This document shows positions 7,821 to 15,553 of a DNA stretch of 64,000 nucleotides, in pieces. Position numbers and translations under genes: made by a program. How positions within the stretch are numbered: the stretch's first letter is position 1; each line of letters begins with the position of its first letter. Where the stretch lies: contig JAUZRR010000007.1 in NCBI GenBank assembly GCA_030950285.1, positions 62,001-126,000 of the forward strand, read 5' to 3'. The notes under the pieces were generated by a model. That model had not been told where the DNA came from, searched no databases, and was given only the letters and a program-made list of their open reading frames with translations. This DNA is from Planctomycetota bacterium. Its GTDB lineage: Bacteria > Planctomycetota > Phycisphaerae > Phycisphaerales > UBA1924.

Positions 7821-7844
7821 GGCACTGGGCTTGCGCCCAGTGGC
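7821..7844 (+). repeat. Hairpin with TTGC loop (type E palindrome)
   Basis: CACTGGGC (7823-7830) and GCCCAGTG (7835-7842) form a perfect 8-bp stem around TTGC, the same tetranucleotide found at the centre of the type A and C palindromes. Confidence 0.6.
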
Positions 7845-8046
7845 ACCCGGGTTTTGGGATTGGTGGGGGGTTTGTGGGGGGGGGTGTGTTATGCTCTTTT
7901 TTGGGGTGCGGTGTGTTGTTGCGGCTTGGTGGGGGGACCCGTGTGTGCGAAACTGTAATGGGCGGTTCCCGAAAGACTGTTTGCACTGGCGGATGATGTT
8001 TGCGGCCTGTGGTCGTGACGGCCGAGACTGAGAGAAGGAAAGACCG

Positions 8047-8280
8047 ATGAATAGCAATCCGCTGATGGCGATCCTGCAGAACGAGGACCTGTTCGTACCG
8101 TTGCTGATGGCGGGGGTGGGGCTGGTGTGGATTGTGCTTGGGACGGTGACGGGGATGGTGAAGTCGGTGGCTCGGGAGCGGACGCGGCGAGAGATCGCGG
8201 CGTATATCGCGGAGGGCTCGATGTCCCCTGAGCAGGGCGAGAAGCTGATGAAGGCGGGGAAGCGTTGCGGGACGATGTGA
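8047..8280 (+). CDS. Small single-span membrane protein, paralog 1 of 3
   Basis: This 77-residue protein has one hydrophobic segment (~18-38) followed by a basic amphipathic stretch and the motif REIAAYIAEGSMSPEQGEKLM. The same arrangement and motif occur in the next two genes, so the three arose by tandem duplication. The motif resembles short oligomerisation helices of the SHOCT kind, but I cannot assign a family. GAGAAGGAAAG lies just upstream of the ATG. The function is unknown; the conserved helix faces the cytoplasm if the positive-inside rule holds. Confidence 0.75.
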   Translation: MNSNPLMAILQNEDLFVPLLMAGVGLVWIVLGTVTGMVKSVARERTRREIAAYIAEGSMSPEQGEKLMKAGKRCGTM

Positions 8281-8329
8281 GGTTTGCGGGTTGTAGAACA
8301 CTAAGAGAGTCGTGGAAGGGCGGTCGGTC

Positions 8330-8569
8330 ATGCTGACACTGTCGGGTATTGAGAATGACATTGTGCCGTTGATCGCGATCGGCGGCGGGCTGCTGGTGGC
8401 GATTGTTGCGATCCTGACCGGGGGAATCACAAAGGTGACGCGGACGCGGGCGCGCGAGGCGACGAAGCGCGAGGTTGCAGCGTATGTGGCGGAGGGTTCG
8501 ATCTCTCCGGCGGACGCGGAGAAGCTGATTCGGGCGGACCAGCCTCATTGGGAACGCGGGAAAGAGTAG
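8330..8569 (+). CDS. Small single-span membrane protein, paralog 2 of 3
   Basis: This 79-residue protein has a membrane segment (~10-32), a basic region with alternating Arg/Thr/Ala, and the shared motif REVAAYVAEGSISPADAEKLI, followed by HWERGKE. The ATG at 8330 has GGAAGGG 9 nt upstream, better placed than an earlier GTG. It is separated from paralog 1 by 49 bp and from paralog 3 by 39 bp, consistent with one operon. Relative to paralog 1 it has the C-terminal PHWERG extension also found in paralog 3. Confidence 0.75.
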   Translation: MLTLSGIENDIVPLIAIGGGLLVAIVAILTGGITKVTRTRAREATKREVAAYVAEGSISPADAEKLIRADQPHWERGKE

Positions 8570-8608
8570 TGTCGCGTCGGGGGATCACCTGCTGCACGGG
8601 AGCACACC

Positions 8609-8875
8609 ATGGATATCGGGCTGGACGGAGAACAGGTGTTCTGGATCGTGCTGGGCGGCGTGGCGGGTGTGGTGATCGTCGCGGCGATCTTTGGTGAGTA
8701 TCTGACGGCGCGGACCAAGACCCGGGCGAAGACGCAGCAGTCGCTGGCGCGGGAGGAATCGCGGCGAGAGATCGCGGCGTATGTCGCGGAGGGTTCGATG
8801 AGCCCTGATGATGCGGCAAAGATTCTGGCTGCGGACATGCCGGTGTGGGAGCGGGGATTTCAGAAGAAGGGGTAG
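8609..8875 (+). CDS. Small single-span membrane protein, paralog 3 of 3
   Basis: This 88-residue protein repeats the design: a membrane segment (~8-30), a Lys/Arg-rich stretch (TARTKTRAKTQQ), then REIAAYVAEGSMSPDDAAKIL and VWERG. A GGGAG Shine-Dalgarno sequence precedes the ATG. Across the three paralogs the hydrophobic part diverges while R-E-x-A-A-Y-x-A-E-G-S-x-S-P is kept, which suggests the cytosolic helix is the functional part. Confidence 0.75.
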   Translation: MDIGLDGEQVFWIVLGGVAGVVIVAAIFGEYLTARTKTRAKTQQSLAREESRREIAAYVAEGSMSPDDAAKILAADMPVWERGFQKKG

Positions 8876-8884
8876 GCGGGCCGG

Positions 8885-9760
8885 TCAGGTCAGTCTCCGC
8901 AGCAGCCCGAGGCCGTAGTTTGTTGGGTCGAGGTAGATATCGGTGCGGTCGTAGGTTCCTTCGCCGACAGGTTGGTTGTTGTGTGGCGCGGGGGTGTCTT
9001 TTTTTGTGTCCGGAGTTCGAGGGCGTTTGCGTGCTTTGGGCTTGGGTTGAGGTTGTGCGGTGCGGATGTGGTCGAGGACGTGTCGTGGTCCCTGGTGTCC
9101 GCCGCACTCGGTGGGGAAGGTGTCGTGGAGGATGACGTAGCCGCCGGTGTTGAGGACCGGTTCGGTTGCGGCAAAGTCGGCGAGAGTGCCCTGGATGGTG
9201 TGGTCGCCGTCGAGGAAGGCAAAGTCGATGCCGCCGGCTGCTTGGAGTTGGTCCCAGGTGTTGGGGATCTCGACGGGGCTGTCGCCTGGGTGGATGCGGA
9301 CGAAGTCGAGGAGGCCGGCGGCTTTGAGTCGGTCTTTGACGAAGTCGAGTCTGCCTTGGAGCATCTCGGCACTGCGCCAGTGGTCTCTTTCGATGGGTGC
9401 GAAGTTGTCGAAGCAGTGGATGACGGCGTCCTCGCCGGGGGTGCAGCCGTTTTCGAGGAGGGCGGCTGCCATCCAGTGGGTGCTGATGGAGCAGAACATG
9501 CCGACCTCGATGAGGACGCGCGGTCTGGTGTTTCGGACGAGGGCGTGGAGGAGCATGCCGGCTTGTGGGCTGAGGGAGGCGGGGAAGGTGACGGGCTGGT
9601 TGTAGAGGTCTCGGAGTGCAGCGAGCCAGGTGCAGCCGGCGGTGTTGAGGGAGGTTGGGAAGTCCCAGCCCTTCGGGTGAAACTCGTCGCCTTTGAGCGT
9701 GGGGAAGTGGGCGAGGGTCTCGGCGGGGGGCGGCGGGTTGGTCTCGGGCGGGGGAGGCAT
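8885..9760 (-). CDS. Class I SAM-dependent methyltransferase (Methyltransf_24-like)
   Basis: This 291-residue protein begins with a Pro-rich segment. VLIEVGMFCSISTHWMAAAL (~83-102) is motif I for SAM binding; IDFAFLDGDHTIQGTLADF (~178-196) is the acidic motif typical of the family of small-molecule O-methyltransferases and cephalosporin-hydroxylase-like proteins; GGYVILHDTFP follows. The C-terminus has a basic insertion (PKPKARKRPRTP). The substrate is unknown. It is convergent with the small-membrane-protein operon (9 bp between stops). Confidence 0.75.
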   Translation of the reverse strand: MPPPPETNPPPPAETLAHFPTLKGDEFHPKGWDFPTSLNTAGCTWLAALRDLYNQPVTFPASLSPQAGMLLHALVRNTRPRVLIEVGMFCSISTHWMAAALLENGCTPGEDAVIHCFDNFAPIERDHWRSAEMLQGRLDFVKDRLKAAGLLDFVRIHPGDSPVEIPNTWDQLQAAGGIDFAFLDGDHTIQGTLADFAATEPVLNTGGYVILHDTFPTECGGHQGPRHVLDHIRTAQPQPKPKARKRPRTPDTKKDTPAPHNNQPVGEGTYDRTDIYLDPTNYGLGLLRRLT

Positions 9761-9767
9761 CGGTGCG

Positions 9768-9773
9768 ATCGTA
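9768..9773 (-). promoter_or_regulatory. Putative -10 box TACGAT
   Basis: The minus-strand hexamer ends 7 nt before the methyltransferase ATG; no Shine-Dalgarno sequence. Confidence 0.35.
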
Positions 9774-9818
9774 GTGCGGGTTCGGAGGGTGGCGCACGGC
9801 GTGGGTGGTGGTGTGTTG

Positions 9819-10709
9819 TCAGGACGATCGGGTTGGGCTCGCGGGCGTCAGGGGGTTGTGTGCGGGGGTGGGGTTGCGGTGGGTCGAGACGATTGCGGCG
9901 GTGTGTTTCCAGAGTTGCTGCGCGGCGGCGGTAGGGTGATGGGGGTGGTCGGGGTGGTCGGGGTGGTGGGGGTGGTGGGGGTGGTGGGGGTGGAGTGCTG
10001 CTGCGGCAGTGCGGATGGCGCGAGCGCAGAGGGCGCGACGGGGGGGGATGCCGCAGCCGAGGGGCTCGATGTAGGCTGCGGCGAGCATCCGGGCGACGGC
10101 GTGTTCGATCGTCTTTCGGGTGTGGCGCAGGTCGGCGCAGTCGATGACGGCGAGTTCGGCGCGTTCGGGGGTGACGTTGGTGACGATGAGGTTGCTGGGC
10201 TTTGGGTCGCGGTTGCGGACGCCGAGGGTTGCGAGTCGGCACGCGATGGTGGCGAGTGTTTCGGCGACGCGGTGTTGCTCGGCGGTCGAGAGGTCGTCGG
10301 CGGCGAGGTGGTCGAGGACGGTGCTGCCGGGGAGGAAGGCCAGGACGAGGCACTCGACGGGGGTGGTGTCGTGGGTGCCTCGGAGGATGGCCAGTGGCGG
10401 GGCGGTGGGGATGTTGTGGGCCCGGAGCCAGAGGGCGTTTTTCCAGTGTTTTTGGGCTGGGGTTTGTCGGAGGAGTGTCTGGAGGCGTCGCTTGGGGCTG
10501 GCGATGGGGGAGCACTTGATGATGCAGTCGCGGCCGAGGAGTGTGGCGCGGTAGACGGTGCCCTTTGGGTGGTCTTTGAGACACTGGGGGTTGTGGAGAT
10601 CGCCGAGGGCGGCGGCCCAGTTGCCGGGTGCGGCGCGGGCGATGAGGCGGGTGTTGTGGTCGGGGGGGCGGAACACGGCGTGATCGTACACGGGCGGCCG
10701 GTTTGACAT
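9819..10709 (-). CDS. WaaP/Kdo-kinase-like protein kinase-fold protein
   Basis: This 296-residue protein has kinase-fold landmarks: Lys65 in the IIKCSP strand, the catalytic loop NRDPKPSNLIVTN (Asp168, Asn173) and the metal-binding Asp190 in VIDCADLRH. Together with the neighbouring KdtX-like glycosyltransferase this points to the lipopolysaccharide-core kinase family (WaaP/KdkA) that phosphorylates heptose or Kdo on the inner-membrane face. The canonical HxDLxxxN is RNRDPKPSN here. The C-terminal tail contains His-Pro repeats (PHHPHHPHHPDHPDHPHHP) translated from a GGTGGGG microsatellite, and it ends in a Pro/Thr-rich segment. The start codon at 10709 lacks a clear Shine-Dalgarno sequence. 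Confidence 0.7.
   Translation of the reverse strand: MSNRPPVYDHAVFRPPDHNTRLIARAAPGNWAAALGDLHNPQCLKDHPKGTVYRATLLGRDCIIKCSPIASPKRRLQTLLRQTPAQKHWKNALWLRAHNIPTAPPLAILRGTHDTTPVECLVLAFLPGSTVLDHLAADDLSTAEQHRVAETLATIACRLATLGVRNRDPKPSNLIVTNVTPERAELAVIDCADLRHTRKTIEHAVARMLAAAYIEPLGCGIPPRRALCARAIRTAAAALHPHHPHHPHHPDHPDHPHHPTAAAQQLWKHTAAIVSTHRNPTPAHNPLTPASPTRSS
9940..9995 (-). repeat. GGTGGGG-type microsatellite encoding His/Pro repeats
   Basis: On the plus strand this is a run of GGGGTGGTC and GGGGTGGTG units; on the minus strand it is translated in the kinase gene as repeated His-His-Pro and Asp-His-Pro. Confidence 0.85.
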
Positions 10710-10739
10710 GGGGGGCTGTTGGCCGGACGATCATGGTGT

Positions 10740-11651
10740 ATGTCCCTCTCTGTGGTGATCGTGTGCAAGAACAACGGCGAGACGATCGGGCGGACGCTCG
10801 AGAGCGTGGCCGGTCTTGCGACGGAGATCGTGGCGCTGGATTCGGGCTCGACCGACAGCACGATCCCGCAGCTGGAGCGCGAGGGGGCGCGGGTGGAGCG
10901 GGTCCAGTGGCAGGGGCACATCGCGACCAAGCAGATGGCGCTGGAGGCGGCGGGGTGCGAGTGGGTGTTGTCACTCGATAGCGACGAGAGTGTGGAGCCG
11001 GGGCTGGCGGATTCGATCCGGGAGTTTCTTGCGCGGGATGATCCGACGGTGGCGGGGGCGCGGGTGAACCGGAAGACGTGGTTTGCGGGGCGAGCGTTGG
11101 ACTATTGCTGGCAGCCTGAGTGGCGGGTGCGGCTGGTGCGGCGGGCGGACGTGGTCGCGGGGCTGGCGGGTTGGGGCGGGGTGAATCCGCACGACCAGTT
11201 GCAGGTGCGGTACGGCGGCGAACGGCAGCCGACGGACGCGGCGCGGGCGGGGCGGGCGGCGGCATTTGTCGATCTGCCGGGGACGTTGCGGCACGATTCG
11301 TTTGTGGACATGCGGCAGCACCTGGCAAACAACCTTCGGCACGCGGAGGTCTCGGCGCGGAGTCTTGCCGAGCTTGGGGCGACGGGGAGCTACTGGAAGA
11401 TGGTGTCGAGCCCGGTGGGGGCGATGTGCAAGCAGATGATCATGAAGAGCGCGTGGCGGGACGGGTGGCGCGGGTGGGCGGCTGCGGGGAGCACGGCGGC
11501 GACGACGCTCATGAAGCATATTTTGTTGCTCGAGCGGACGCGGCTGGAGCGGGAGGGGTCCCCTCGCTTGCGCGAGGGGCTCAAAGGAGAGAATGCAGGA
11601 TCCTCTCGCTTGCGCGAGGGACTCTCTGGGGATGAGTCTGGTGAGGGGTGA
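10740..11651 (+). CDS. Family 2 glycosyltransferase, KdtX/WaaE-like
   Basis: This 303-residue protein opens with SLSVVIVCKNNGETIGRTLE (GT-A nucleotide-binding fold), then ATEIVALDSGSTDST and the metal-binding LSLDSDESVEPG. The combination of VxDSGSTDxT and a ~260-residue core is typical of the KdtX/WaaE glycosyltransferases that decorate lipopolysaccharide core; the divergent WaaP-like kinase fits the same pathway. The last ~40 residues are not family sequence: they are two palindromic repeats read in frame (SPRLREGL and SSRLREGL) followed by SGDESGEG. ATG 10740 is chosen as the family start. Confidence 0.8.
   Translation: MSLSVVIVCKNNGETIGRTLESVAGLATEIVALDSGSTDSTIPQLEREGARVERVQWQGHIATKQMALEAAGCEWVLSLDSDESVEPGLADSIREFLARDDPTVAGARVNRKTWFAGRALDYCWQPEWRVRLVRRADVVAGLAGWGGVNPHDQLQVRYGGERQPTDAARAGRAAAFVDLPGTLRHDSFVDMRQHLANNLRHAEVSARSLAELGATGSYWKMVSSPVGAMCKQMIMKSAWRDGWRGWAAAGSTAATTLMKHILLLERTRLEREGSPRLREGLKGENAGSSRLREGLSGDESGEG
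11559..11625 (+). repeat. Two direct type A palindromes inside the glycosyltransferase 3' end
   Basis: The copies at 11559-11582 (core CCCCTCGCTTGCGCGAGGGG) and 11601-11625 (CCTCTCGCTTGCGCGAGGGA) have the same orientation and are both translated at the protein C-terminus. Confidence 0.9.
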
Positions 11652-11672
11652 CACGGTTGGTCTTGTGGGGAG

Positions 11673-11678
11673 TAGACT
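11673..11678 (+). promoter_or_regulatory. Putative -10 box TAGACT for ruvC
   Basis: TAGACT ends 6 nt before the GTG start of ruvC. No Shine-Dalgarno sequence is present. Confidence 0.4.
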
Positions 11679-11684
11679 GCTGGC

Positions 11685-12221
11685 GTGCGAGTGCTTGGTG
11701 TTGATCCTGGGTTGCGGCTGACGGGCTATGGGTGTCTGGACGTGCCCGAGGCGCGGCCGGATGAGCCGAGGATTGTTGAGGCGGGGGTGTTCCGGCTGGA
11801 GCAGCGGGCGCGCGCGGTGGAGGACGAGGGGGAGAAGGGGTCCTCGGTTGCGTCGGTTTCGGCGCGGCTTGTGGAGCTTGATCGTGACTTTCGTGATGCG
11901 CTTGTGCGGCTCGAGCCTGAGTTGGTGGCGGTCGAGTCGTTGTTTGCGCATTACAAGCACCCGGCGACGGCGATCGTGATGGGGCACGCGCGGGGGGTGT
12001 TGCTTTTGGCGATCCGGCAGGCGGGGTGTCGGCTGGTGGAGTTGAAGCCCAACGAGGTGAAGAAGTCGATCACCGGGCACGGGCACGCGACCAAGGCGCA
12101 GATGCAGGGTGCGGTGCAGGGGGTGTTCGGGCTTGCCGAGCCGCCGAGTCCGCCGGATATTGCCGATGCCTTGGCGATCGCGTTGTGTGCGGCGCGGCGT
12201 GCGGCGTTTTCTGAGGGGTGA
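11685..12221 (+). CDS. ruvC: Holliday junction resolvase RuvC
   Basis: This 178-residue endonuclease cuts four-way DNA junctions together with RuvAB. The four catalytic carboxylates are recognisable: Asp7 (VLGVDPGL), Glu84 (VAVESLFAHY), and Asp158/Asp161 (PPDIADALAIA). KSITGHGHATKAQM is the DNA-contacting segment. Relative to the common ~165-residue protein there is an insertion of ~18 residues at 40-58 (RARAVEDEGEKGSSVASVS). The start is GTG, placed by the conserved N-terminal strand. ruvA and ruvB are not in the window. It is convergent with purL, 9 bp apart. Confidence 0.93.
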   Translation: MRVLGVDPGLRLTGYGCLDVPEARPDEPRIVEAGVFRLEQRARAVEDEGEKGSSVASVSARLVELDRDFRDALVRLEPELVAVESLFAHYKHPATAIVMGHARGVLLLAIRQAGCRLVELKPNEVKKSITGHGHATKAQMQGAVQGVFGLAEPPSPPDIADALAIALCAARRAAFSEG

Positions 12222-12230
12222 AGGGTGGGG

Positions 12231-15200
12231 CTACCAGTCGAGCGTGCCTCGCCAGGCGGTGGTGAGGTCGGCGACGGTGGTGTCGATACCGAGCGATTTG
12301 GAGCGCAGGTGTCCTGAGGTGTCGAGGACGCCGAGCTGTTCGACCGGGATGTCTTTGGCGTGGGCGGCGAGGGTTTTGCGGAGTTGTTCGAGTTGTGCGG
12401 GGGGGACTTCGAGGACGTAGCGGCCGGGGTTTTCGGCAAAGAGCCATGCGGTGGGGTGGATGGTTGCGGGGTGGTCGGTGGTGGGGTGGTCGGTGGTGGG
12501 GTGGTCGGCGAGGATTGCGCCGAGGGTGGTCTTGTTGGTGCTGCTGCCGATGAGCATCTCGGCGAGGGCGACGGCGAGGCCGCCTTCGGAGCAGTCGTGG
12601 GCGCTGGCGACAAGCCCCTCGGCGATGCAGGCGGCGACGGCGCGGGCGGTTTGTGCGCCGGTGGTGGGGTCGAAGCTGGGCATGTCGTGGGTGAGGCTTT
12701 GTGCTTTGGCGGGGGGGAGGTCGAAGAGCTGGGCGTAGTGGGAGCCGCCCATGGTGGCGGTGGTTTCGCCGACGAGGACGAGGAGGTTGCCGGCACGTTT
12801 GGCGTCCATGGTGATGCAGTTGTCGAGTGTGTTGACGATGCCGATGCCGGTGATGAGGAGTGTGGGCGGGATCTCGATGGTGGTGTCTGGTTTGCCGTTT
12901 TGGCCGGGGATGGTGAACTGGTTGTTGAGTGAATCTTTGCCGCTGACGAAGGGGGTGCGGTAGGCCTTTGCACCGTCGTAGCAGCCTGCTGCGGCGCGGA
13001 CGAGTGAGGCGAGGTTTTGGGGTTTGGTGCAGCTTGGCCAGCAGAAGTTGTCGAGGATGGCAATGCGTTCGGGGTCGGCGCCGACACAGACGAGGTTGCG
13101 GACGCACTCGTCGATGGCGGCGATGGCGGCGAGGTAGGGATCGCCGCCGGTGGTTGGGTCTCCCATGGCGGTGGCCAGGCCGCAGCCGATGGCCAGGCCG
13201 CGTCCGGTGCCGGGGACCGGTTCGATGACTGCGGCGTCGCCCGGTCCTTTGCGTCCGGGGCCGACGAGTGGGCGGAGGATGGTGTTGCCTTGGACCTCGT
13301 GGTCGTACTGGCGGATGATCCAGTGCTTGCTTGCGATGTTTGGATGGGCGAGGAGGGTGAGGAGGGCGCGGGTTGGGTTTGGTGTAGAGCCCTCCGCGCG
13401 AGCGGGGGGACACGTGGCGGGAGTGGATGTGTCTTGATGCGCGGGTGTCCCCTCGCTTGCGCGAGGCGCTCTCTCGGGCGCGGCGTTGGCATCGCCTGGA
13501 AGGCGGTCCCACGTTGACCATGTTGCCTGGCGGGTTGGTTGGGGGATGCCTTCGTGGAGGAGGTGCATGGAGATGCGGCCGACTTCGTTGCTTTGGTAGT
13601 TGAGGATGAGTTCGGCGTTTGGGGTGCCGAAGGAGCCGAGGACGGCGAGTTCGACGTGTTCTTCGTCGCAGATTTGTTGGAGTTCGGCGAGGCGGTCGGG
13701 GGCGACAGCGAGGACCATGCGTTCCTGTGCTTCGCTGATCCAGATCTCGGTGTAGGTGAGGCCGTCGTATTTGAGCGGGGCGGCGTCGAGGTTGACGTCT
13801 GCGCCGATTGCTGCGCCCATCTCGCCGACGGCGGAGCTGAACCCGCCTGCGCCGCAGTCGGTGATTGCGGAGAAGAGCGGGCCGTTGCTTGCGTCGCGGG
13901 CGCGGAGGATGGCGTCGAGGACTCGTTTTTCTTCGATGGCGTTGCCGATTTGCACGGCGTGGCTGAACTCGTCTGCGTGGGTATCGGTGAGCTCTGCGCT
14001 GCTGAAGGTTGCGCCGTGGATGCCGTCGCGTCCGGTGCGTCCGCCGAGTGCGACGATGAGGTCGCCGTGTTGTGCGTCGCCGTCGATGAGGTCGATGGGC
14101 ATGACGCCGACGCAGCCGCAGTAGACGAGCGGGTTGCCGATGTATCGGTTGTCGAAGGAGACGCTGCCGTTGAGTGTGGGGATGCCCATGCGGTTGCCGT
14201 AGTCGCGGACGCCGGCGACGACTTCGGAGAGGATGCGCTTTGGATGGAGGCAGCCGGGGGGGATGTCTTTGGTGTCCGGGTAGGCGACACAGAAGACGTC
14301 GGTGCTGGCGATTGGTTTGGCGGCGAGTCCGGTGCCGATGATGTCGCGGATGCAGCCACCGATGCCGGTTGCGGCGCCGCCGTAGGGCTCGATGGCGGAG
14401 GGGTGGTTGTGGGTTTCGACTTTGACGCAGACGGCGGTTTTGTCGTCGAAGGCGATGATGCCGGCGTTGTCTTTGAAGACGCTGAGTGTCCAGTCGATGC
14501 CTTCGTCGATGAGTTCGAATGTTGCAGCGGCGACGGTGCGTTTGAGGAGGCTGTCGATGGTGACCGAGCCGTCGTCGTGGAAGGTGTGCCCGGGGCGGGG
14601 GGTGGTGTGGGGGGAGTCGTGGGGGGTGTCGAGGCCGGGGATGGGCGTGCCCGGACTTCCGGGTTCGCGGCGGTAGCGGATGGTGCTTTTGAGTGTTTTG
14701 TGAACGCAGTGCTCGCTCCATGTCTGGGCGAGGGTTTCGAGTTCGATATCGGTTGGTTCGCGGTTGAGGGCTTGGTAGTGGTCGCGGATGGTGCGCATTT
14801 CTTCGAGGCTGAGGAAGAGGTGGGCGTCGCGGGAGAGTGTGGTCAGGGCGTCGTCGTCGAGGTTGCGGATGGTGATGTGGGTGAGGCGGAACTCGGCGGG
14901 GTGGCCGACGGGGAGGGTTGTGGGGACGAAGGGTGTGGTGTGGATGGCGTTGACGACGGGGTTGGCGAGGAGGCGGGTTGCGATCTCGGCGGCTTTGGGA
15001 GCGTCCTGGCCGATCAGGTCGTAGCGCCATCCGGTGGAGACGCCGATGGTGTCGCGGTCGAGGCTGAGGAGCTCGGCGGCGGCATCGCGGACGGAGTGGG
15101 CGGTCGGGTCCATAACGCCGGGGAGTGGGTGGACCTCGACGGTGACGGCTTTGGGTTGGGCGGGTTCGACGCCTTGGGTGTGGGCGTTGACGACGGGGTC

Positions 15201-15449
15201 TGCGAGGAGTGCAGAGCCGAGGGTGGCGGCGGCGGTTTTGTCGATCGGGGCTTGGATGAGGTAGATACGGATGGATCGGGCGGTGTCGAGTTGGTATCCG
15301 AGTGCGCGTGCTTCGGCGAGGAGTCGGTCGGCGCGGGGGTCGGCATGACCTGGGGCGCGGGCGACTTCGAAGCGGTGGACGCGGAGCCTCGCGGCGTCGG
15401 TCGGCATGGCTTGGGAGGAGGTCGGCGGCGTTGGTGGTGCGGTGGGCAT
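12231..15449 (-). CDS. purL: Phosphoribosylformylglycinamidine synthase, PurS-PurL fusion
   Basis: This 1072-residue enzyme converts FGAR to FGAM in purine synthesis. The N-terminal ~190 residues contain two PurS-like halves ([11 protein letters not shown]...[12 protein letters not shown] and [14 protein letters not shown]...[11 protein letters not shown]), then the PurL core: [29 protein letters not shown], FGDGxGG-equivalent [20 protein letters not shown], and [14 protein letters not shown]. There is no glutaminase domain, so a separate PurQ is expected elsewhere. The linker around 13385-13514 is translated from three palindromic repeats, and [13 protein letters not shown] near the C-terminus comes from a 15-bp tandem repeat. 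The start at 15449 is supported by TATGAT 6 nt upstream. Confidence 0.93.
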   Translation of the reverse strand: MPTAPPTPPTSSQAMPTDAARLRVHRFEVARAPGHADPRADRLLAEARALGYQLDTARSIRIYLIQAPIDKTAAATLGSALLADPVVNAHTQGVEPAQPKAVTVEVHPLPGVMDPTAHSVRDAAAELLSLDRDTIGVSTGWRYDLIGQDAPKAAEIATRLLANPVVNAIHTTPFVPTTLPVGHPAEFRLTHITIRNLDDDALTTLSRDAHLFLSLEEMRTIRDHYQALNREPTDIELETLAQTWSEHCVHKTLKSTIRYRREPGSPGTPIPGLDTPHDSPHTTPRPGHTFHDDGSVTIDSLLKRTVAAATFELIDEGIDWTLSVFKDNAGIIAFDDKTAVCVKVETHNHPSAIEPYGGAATGIGGCIRDIIGTGLAAKPIASTDVFCVAYPDTKDIPPGCLHPKRILSEVVAGVRDYGNRMGIPTLNGSVSFDNRYIGNPLVYCGCVGVMPIDLIDGDAQHGDLIVALGGRTGRDGIHGATFSSAELTDTHADEFSHAVQIGNAIEEKRVLDAILRARDASNGPLFSAITDCGAGGFSSAVGEMGAAIGADVNLDAAPLKYDGLTYTEIWISEAQERMVLAVAPDRLAELQQICDEEHVELAVLGSFGTPNAELILNYQSNEVGRISMHLLHEGIPQPTRQATWSTWDRLPGDANAAPERAPRASEGTPAHQDTSTPATCPPARAEGSTPNPTRALLTLLAHPNIASKHWIIRQYDHEVQGNTILRPLVGPGRKGPGDAAVIEPVPGTGRGLAIGCGLATAMGDPTTGGDPYLAAIAAIDECVRNLVCVGADPERIAILDNFCWPSCTKPQNLASLVRAAAGCYDGAKAYRTPFVSGKDSLNNQFTIPGQNGKPDTTIEIPPTLLITGIGIVNTLDNCITMDAKRAGNLLVLVGETTATMGGSHYAQLFDLPPAKAQSLTHDMPSFDPTTGAQTARAVAACIAEGLVASAHDCSEGGLAVALAEMLIGSSTNKTTLGAILADHPTTDHPTTDHPATIHPTAWLFAENPGRYVLEVPPAQLEQLRKTLAAHAKDIPVEQLGVLDTSGHLRSKSLGIDTTVADLTTAWRGTLDW
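12468..12508 (-). repeat. 15-bp tandem repeat in purL
   Basis: Nearly three copies of GTGGGGTGGTCGGTG, translated on the minus strand as repeated Thr-Thr-Asp-His-Pro. Confidence 0.85.
13385..13514. repeat. Palindrome cluster inside purL: type A reverse, type A forward, type G
   Basis: A reverse type A copy (13385-13413, variant AGCCCTCCGCGCGAGCGGGG) and a forward copy (13446-13472) form an inverted pair; a GCCTGGAAGGCGGTCCCACG hairpin (13493-13514) follows. All are read through in frame, giving the peptides APRASEGT and CPPARAEGS. Confidence 0.85.
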
Positions 15450-15455
15450 GGTCCG

Positions 15456-15461
15456 ATCATA
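15456..15461 (-). promoter_or_regulatory. Putative -10 box TATGAT for purL
   Basis: The minus-strand hexamer matches TATAAT at five of six bases and ends 6 nt before the ATG; there is no Shine-Dalgarno sequence. Confidence 0.5.
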
Positions 15462-15540
15462 CTGCGGCGGGACGGGGGATTTTGGCGAGGGATGGGCAAG
15501 TGTCTGGAAGATCGGGTCAGAAGATGGCAGCACGCGCGGG

Positions 15541-15546
15541 TACAGT
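15541..15546 (+). promoter_or_regulatory. Putative -10 box TACAGT for rnhA
   Basis: TACAGT ends 7 nt before the rnhA ATG; there is no Shine-Dalgarno sequence. Confidence 0.35.
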
Positions 15547-15553
15547 CTGTGCC

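Larger units (their letters stand above)
7650..8046. other. 397-bp intergenic region with two repeat elements
   Basis: The region lies between divergent aat and the small-protein operon. It holds a C-rich dispersed repeat (7726-7770), a compact hairpin (7823-7842) and a T-run CTTTTTTGGGG at ~7893. A promoter for the small-protein operon should lie here but I cannot place it. No gene is seen. Confidence 0.6.

Noticed and set aside
12070-15030. Very long open frame on the minus strand in another phase within purL (986 codons)
   Set aside because: It is Arg/Pro/His-rich, lacks any recognisable motif and lies under a full-length PurL; it is a shadow caused by the codon bias of a high-G+C gene.
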